Source: CAYMTT01 sp964393465 (GTDB lineage Bacteria > Patescibacteriota > Minisyncoccia > Minisyncoccales > MHMH01). Taken from it: DNA of 33,403 bases. The notes beneath the pieces were generated by a model, which saw only the letters and a program-made list of their open reading frames with translations, was not told the origin of the DNA and did no database searches. Position numbers and translations under genes: made by a program. The DNA is taken from assembly GCA_964393465.1 (NCBI GenBank), contig CAYMTT010000008.1, positions 1 to 33,403 of the forward strand, read 5' to 3'. Below are positions 29,436 through 33,403 of the stretch, in pieces (position 1 is the stretch's first letter; the number at the start of each line of letters is the position of its first letter).

Positions 29436-29441
29436 TAAGGA

Positions 29442-30095
29442 ATGCATATTATTTGGCACGGCCAATCATGCTTTCGTTTGATTATGGCTCGGGCAAAAGG
29501 AGAGAAATTTTCCATTCTCATTGATCCTTTTTCCCCGGAGATCGGACTCAAGCTTCCCAAAACGGAAGCCGACGTTGTTTTGGTGACCCACGGGCATTTC
29601 GACCACAACTACATCAAGGGCGTTTCCGGCAACCCTTTTGTGATCGATTCCCCCGGAGAATACGAAATAAAGGAGAATTTCATCCAGGGGATCGATTCTT
29701 TCCACGACGAAGTCCAGGGAGAAAAGAGGGGAAGCAACATCATTTACACCGTAGAGGCGGAAGGCATGCGGATATGCCATCTCGGCGATTTGGGCCAGAA
29801 AGAGTTGACCCCCGAGCAGCTCGACCGGATAGGCCAAGTGGATATTTTGATGGTCCCGGTCGGAGGAACTTATACGTTGGAAGCCAAGGGAGCGGTCAAA
29901 GTCATTTCCCAGATAGAGCCGAGGATAGTCATTCCCATGCATTATCGCCTTCCCAAAATGAAGGTAAAACTGGAGGGAGTGGACGATTTTTTGAAAGCCA
30001 TGGGCAGAAAGTCAGCAGAATCCCTGCCCAAACTTTTGGTCAAAAAGAAAGATCTGCCCACCGAGGAAACTAAGGTGGTGGTTTTGAAGCCATGA
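29442..30095 (+). CDS. metallo-beta-lactamase-fold hydrolase (UlaG-like)
   Basis: 217 residues. Metal motif THGHFDHN (~48-55), an Asp in HLGDLGQ (~115) and PMHYRLP (~166) define the MBL fold. Such proteins next to gyrA are common and often annotated only as Zn-dependent hydrolases; the substrate is unknown. It heads a gyrA operon from a leaderless promoter and overlaps the next gene by four bases. Confidence 0.88.
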   Translation: MHIIWHGQSCFRLIMARAKGEKFSILIDPFSPEIGLKLPKTEADVVLVTHGHFDHNYIKGVSGNPFVIDSPGEYEIKENFIQGIDSFHDEVQGEKRGSNIIYTVEAEGMRICHLGDLGQKELTPEQLDRIGQVDILMVPVGGTYTLEAKGAVKVISQIEPRIVIPMHYRLPKMKVKLEGVDDFLKAMGRKSAESLPKLLVKKKDLPTEETKVVVLKP

Positions 30096-30274
30096 AACTT
30101 TTGGAGAAGATGAGAAATCTTCCTTTGTGGAAGAGAAAAATAATCTTTTGGGCGGTAATAGCCCTTTGTGCGATTGCCTTGGGGTTCGCCTGGGCTAAAA
30201 ATTCTCAAAAAGAGCTGCAAAAATTCGAAAAAGAAAACTTTTTGGAAAAATGGAACCCTCCTTCTTATGAATAA
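30092..30274 (+). CDS. small single-pass membrane protein
   Basis: 60 residues: basic N-terminus (MKLLEKMRNLPLWKRK), one membrane helix (about 17-35) and a charged tail. Its start overlaps the MBL stop (ATGA), and its end overlaps the gyrA start by eight bases, so it is translated between them. Too small to assign; coupling on both sides argues that it is real. Confidence 0.7.
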   Translation: MKLLEKMRNLPLWKRKIIFWAVIALCAIALGFAWAKNSQKELQKFEKENFLEKWNPPSYE

Positions 30275-32738
30275 AAAAGAAAAACAAAAAAACCAAGCCG
30301 AAGTGGGGTATATAAAACCCAGAGAGATAACCGAGGAAATGAGAGATAGCTACATCGACTACGCGATGTCGGTAATAGTTTCCCGGGCCCTTCCCGACGT
30401 CAGGGACGGGTTAAAACCTGTCCACCGCAGGATTCTTTATGCCATGTGGGAAGACGGCTTGAGCCACGGAGCCAAATACAGAAAGTCTGCCACCGTGGTG
30501 GGAAGCACCCTGGGAAGATATCATCCCCACGGGGATCAGGCGGTCTACGACACCATGGCCAGAATGGCTCAGGACTTTTCTTTGAGGTATCCTTTGATAG
30601 ACGGCCAGGGAAACTGGGGCTCGATTGACGACCCTTCAGAGTACGCCGCCATGCGCTATACAGAAGCTCGGATGTCCAAAGTTGGAGAAAAAATGCTCGA
30701 GGACATCCAGAAAAACACCGTGGATTTCATCGATAATTTCGACGGCACCAGAAAGGAGCCTTTAATCCTTCCTTCCCCCTTTCCTCAGCTTCTTTTGAAC
30801 GGAACCTTGGGGATCGCCGTGGGAATGGCCACTAACATTCCCTCCCACAATCTGAGCGAGGTTACCGACGCCTGTATTCATCTTTTGGACGATCCGAAAG
30901 CCGACACCGAAGATCTGTTCAAATTCATCCAGGGCCCGGATTTTCCGACCGGAGGAACTATTTTCGACAAGAAAGCCATAATAGAAGCCTATTCCCAAGG
31001 GAAGGGAGCCATTGTCGCCCGGGGAAAAGCCGAAGTGTCAGAGGGGGAAAAAAGCGGAAAAACCCAGATTATAATCACCGAGATTCCCTATCAGGTTTTA
31101 AAAAGCACTTTGATTGAGCAGTTCGCCCGCTTTGTGCAGGAAAAAAAGATAGAAGGAGTAAGGGATATCAGGGACGAATCGGACAAAGAAGGAATGAGAA
31201 TAGTTCTGGAGCTGCAGAGAGACGCCTATCCCCAGAAGGTTCTCAACCGCCTTTACAAGTTTACCGACCTGCAGAAAACCTTCCATTTGAACATGCTGGC
31301 CCTGGTGGACGGCATCCAGCCCAGGGTTTTGTCTTTGAGCGAGGTTCTCGGATATTATCTCGACCATCGAAAGGTCGTGGTCAGGAGAAGGGCCGAACAC
31401 GATCTTCAGAAAGCCAAAGACAGGGCTCATATATTGGAAGGCTTGCATAAATGCTTGGCAAAGATAGACGCGGTTATAAAAACCATAAAGAATTCCGCCA
31501 GCCGCGAGGACGCTTTGAAAAACTTAATGAAAAGGTTCCGTCTCACCCAGGTCCAGGCCAACGCCATTCTGGAAACCAAGCTTTCGGCCCTGGCCAAGCT
31601 GGAAAGGAAGAAAATAGAAGACGAGCTGAAAGAAATGCAGGCCAGGATAAAAGAACTTACAGCTCTCCTTAAAAGCCCGGCAAAGATAAAGGAAGTGGTC
31701 AAAAAAGAATTAAAGAGAGCCAAAGAAGAGTTCGGAGACGAAAGGCGGACCAAGGTTCAAGTTCAAAAGATGGGAGAAATAGCAGAAGAAGATTTGATTC
31801 CCCAGGAAGAGACAATCATCACCCTCACCCAGGGAGGATATATAAAAAGAATCAATCCTTCCTTTTACCGCAAGCAAAAGAGGGGAGGCAGGGGAATGGT
31901 CGGAATGAAGACGGTCGGAGAAGACATTGTGGAGCACTTTCTTTCTGCCATGACCCACGACAGCCTGTTGTTCTTTACCGATTCCGGTAAGGTTTTCCGC
32001 AGCCCGGTTTACGAAATACCCGAAGGCGCCCGAGTGGCCAAAGGCCGGGGCCTGCTCAATTTTTTGGAGCTTTCCCCTCAGGATAAGGTGCTTTCTTTGC
32101 ATCCTTTGGGGAAAGAGGATGCAGAACAGGGGATAAAGAATTTAGTGATGGTTACCAAAAATGGTATAATAAAAAAGACGCCTCTCGAGGACTTCAAGAA
32201 CGTCAGGAGATCCGGTTTGATAGCCATTTCCCTCAAAAAAGGAGATTGGCTGAGAAGCGTGAGAAAAACCACAGGCCAGGAAGAAATAATGATTATTACC
32301 AAGAAGGGCCAGTCTATCAGGTTCAAGGAAAAAGAATTAAGGCCCATGGGCAGGACAGCTTCGGGTAATAAGGGTATTAGGCTGAAAAAGGGAGATGAAG
32401 TTGTCGGAATGGACGTGGTCAAGGAAGGAATAGAAAAAAAACACCTTTTGGTGGTGACAGAGAACGGATTCGGAAAGAGGACCGATCTTAAAGAATACAA
32501 AGTCCAGGGAAGGGGAGGCTCGGGAATAATTACAGCAAAGATAACGCCAAAGACCGGAGAACTTGTTTCCAGCACGATTTTGGTGGGAGACGAAGAAGAC
32601 CTGATAGTCATTTCCAGGAAAGGGCACGTCATCAGGACCAAGGTCAATTCCATCAGCAAGCTGAATAGGTCAACCCAGGGAGTGAGGATAATGAAGCTGG
32701 AGCAGGGAGACAAGGTGGCTTCGGCCGTGTGTTTGTAA
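30267..32738 (+). CDS. gyrA: DNA gyrase subunit A
   Basis: 823 residues. Winged-helix and tower domains with catalytic Tyr131 preceded by Arg130 (AAMRYTEARMS), the HPHGD motif (86-90), and in the C-terminal beta-pinwheel a GyrA box QKRGGRG (~536), which marks gyrase rather than topoisomerase IV. At the position of E. coli Ser83 (HPHGDSAVYD) there is Gln91; Asp87 is kept as Asp95. ATG 30267 was chosen because the longer frame lies within the preceding gene. Confidence 0.96.
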   Translation: MNKKEKQKNQAEVGYIKPREITEEMRDSYIDYAMSVIVSRALPDVRDGLKPVHRRILYAMWEDGLSHGAKYRKSATVVGSTLGRYHPHGDQAVYDTMARMAQDFSLRYPLIDGQGNWGSIDDPSEYAAMRYTEARMSKVGEKMLEDIQKNTVDFIDNFDGTRKEPLILPSPFPQLLLNGTLGIAVGMATNIPSHNLSEVTDACIHLLDDPKADTEDLFKFIQGPDFPTGGTIFDKKAIIEAYSQGKGAIVARGKAEVSEGEKSGKTQIIITEIPYQVLKSTLIEQFARFVQEKKIEGVRDIRDESDKEGMRIVLELQRDAYPQKVLNRLYKFTDLQKTFHLNMLALVDGIQPRVLSLSEVLGYYLDHRKVVVRRRAEHDLQKAKDRAHILEGLHKCLAKIDAVIKTIKNSASREDALKNLMKRFRLTQVQANAILETKLSALAKLERKKIEDELKEMQARIKELTALLKSPAKIKEVVKKELKRAKEEFGDERRTKVQVQKMGEIAEEDLIPQEETIITLTQGGYIKRINPSFYRKQKRGGRGMVGMKTVGEDIVEHFLSAMTHDSLLFFTDSGKVFRSPVYEIPEGARVAKGRGLLNFLELSPQDKVLSLHPLGKEDAEQGIKNLVMVTKNGIIKKTPLEDFKNVRRSGLIAISLKKGDWLRSVRKTTGQEEIMIITKKGQSIRFKEKELRPMGRTASGNKGIRLKKGDEVVGMDVVKEGIEKKHLLVVTENGFGKRTDLKEYKVQGRGGSGIITAKITPKTGELVSSTILVGDEEDLIVISRKGHVIRTKVNSISKLNRSTQGVRIMKLEQGDKVASAVCL

Positions 32739-32743
32739 AATAT

Positions 32744-33259
32744 ATGGAGGATTTTCTAAATCCATCTTCAATACTGGCAAGTTTGAATCTTAAAGAAGAT
32801 ATGGTGGCCGCCGATTTCGGCTCGGGCTCTGGCGGCTGGGTTTTTCCTTTGGCCAGAAGACTGGAAGAGGGCAAGATTTTCGCCGTGGACGCGCTTCAAG
32901 AACCCCTGTCTGCTTTGGCCAGCCGGGCCAAAATGGAAAAGATTTGGAATATAGAGACATTGCAGACCGACGTGGAAACGGGAGTAAAGATCCCTCCGGG
33001 ATTCTGCGACTTGGTATTGATGACCAATCTTTTGTTCGAGTGTGATGACAAGAAAAAGGTTTTACAGGAGGGCCAGAGGGTTTTAAAGGAAGGCGGCAGA
33101 ATACTGGTGGTCGATTGGAAGGTTTCTTCCCGTCTGGGGCCGGAAGAAGGAAGGATTTCCTCAGAGGATGTAAAAAAAATGGCAGAAGAGATAGGATTGA
33201 AACTGCAACAGGAATCGGAGGCGGGAAAATACCATTATCTTTTGGTTTTTGAGAAATAA
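32744..33259 (+). CDS. class I SAM-dependent methyltransferase
   Basis: 171 residues. Motif I VAADFGSGSGGWVFPLA (~26-42), an acidic residue after strand 2 (FAVDALQEPL), and motif IV/post I DLVLMTNLLFECDDKKKVLQEGQRVLKEGGRILVVDW, all as in Methyltransf_11/UbiE relatives. Substrate unknown. ATG 32744, five bases after gyrA, is preferred over an in-frame GTG at 32729; no Shine-Dalgarno is visible. Confidence 0.85.
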   Translation: MEDFLNPSSILASLNLKEDMVAADFGSGSGGWVFPLARRLEEGKIFAVDALQEPLSALASRAKMEKIWNIETLQTDVETGVKIPPGFCDLVLMTNLLFECDDKKKVLQEGQRVLKEGGRILVVDWKVSSRLGPEEGRISSEDVKKMAEEIGLKLQQESEAGKYHYLLVFEK

Positions 33260-33271
33260 TAACATATATAT

Positions 33272-33403
33272 ATGAAAAAGGTTTTCTTTCTTTCTTTATT
33301 CCTTTCAGCATTTTTTCTTTTGCCGGGAGGCGCGGCTCTGGCCGAATGCCTTGACGATTCCGATTGCCCTTCCCAATGCCATAACGGATACGAATATGTT
33401 TAT
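33272..33403 (+). CDS. secreted Cys-rich protein (5' part only)
   Basis: Cut by the window end after 44 codons. It begins with a textbook signal peptide (MKKVFFLSLFLSAFFLLPGG, cleavage likely after ALA), followed by a mature start rich in Cys and Asp (ECLDDSDCPSQC). The CxxDxDCPSxC pattern recalls the Cys clusters of the PilX-like protein here. No family can be named from this much. Confidence 0.7.
   Translation, partial: MKKVFFLSLFLSAFFLLPGGAALAECLDDSDCPSQCHNGYEYVY

Noticed and set aside
1..33403. CRISPR array, DDE transposase or prophage structural genes
   Set aside because: No regularly spaced repeats, no transposase motifs and no phage morphogenesis genes were seen; the recombinase and its repeats are the only mobile-element signs apart from single AT-rich genes.

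Overview
This 33.4 kb window looks like a chromosome segment of a small-genome bacterium of the Candidate Phyla Radiation (Patescibacteria), most likely Parcubacteria-like. This is inferred from family knowledge, because no search was run. The supporting signs are IF-2 without its N-terminal extensions, a serine recombinase reading antisense into tRNA genes, a type IV pilus operon of the reduced kind, very tight gene packing, and 15 tRNA genes scattered singly between protein genes.

Layout. (1) 1-2045: a serine recombinase gene with a 114-bp perfect inverted repeat upstream and at its 3' end. The right repeat begins exactly at the 3' end of tRNA-Gly(UCC). The recombinase leader holds two mutually exclusive long helices. 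(2) 2051-13052: one long plus-strand operon of sensor kinase, response regulator, pilB, pilC, two pilin-like proteins, a PilX-like protein, pilM, pilN, pilO and a small membrane protein, mostly with 1-14 base overlaps. It is followed by tRNA-Arg(UCU) and tRNA-His. (3) 13.3-14.3 kb: an AT-rich insert with a DUF3800 gene and, on the other strand, a candidate ~71-nt small RNA with its own promoter and terminator. (4) 14.3-17.2 kb: HtrA-type protease, tRNA-Arg(CCU), a HAD protein, a CapA-like protein and tRNA-Ala. (5) 17.3-20.8 kb: a translation/RNA operon of tRNA-Ser, DUF4446, infB, rbfA, nrnA-like, tRNA-Cys and tRNA-Leu(UAA). (6) 20.8-25.1 kb, minus strand: a chain in which tRNAs and protein genes alternate with 0-5 bases between them (RluA-type synthase, rplS, a GNAT, a Nudix protein, an HTH protein), resembling the tRNA punctuation of mitochondrial genomes. 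(7) 25.1-29.4 kb, minus strand: HAD, ftsH, a two-gene operon of unknown function behind a consensus promoter, and a four-domain S1 protein. (8) 29.4-33.4 kb: metallo-beta-lactamase fold protein, small membrane protein, gyrA, a methyltransferase and the start of a secreted Cys-rich protein.

Two themes run through the window. First, many transcripts appear leaderless: at least eight protein genes have a recognisable -10 (usually extended, TGN-TATAAT-like) ending 6-9 bases before the start codon, and the tRNA-punctuated genes would become nearly leaderless after tRNA 3' processing. Second, the tRNAs are unusual. Four (Cys, Leu-UAA, Gly-GCC, Phe) replace the near-universal G18/U55 pair by A18/G55. 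One tRNA-Ile has a genuine UAU anticodon and sits inside the halves of another tRNA-like sequence. One tRNA-Ala has C33, and one tRNA-Val has C55.

Most likely undescribed systems for follow-up are the tRNA-punctuated operon, the A18/G55 tRNA subset, the nested tRNA, the 13,983-14,053 RNA, the recombinase leader switch and the 27,067-28,226 unknown operon.
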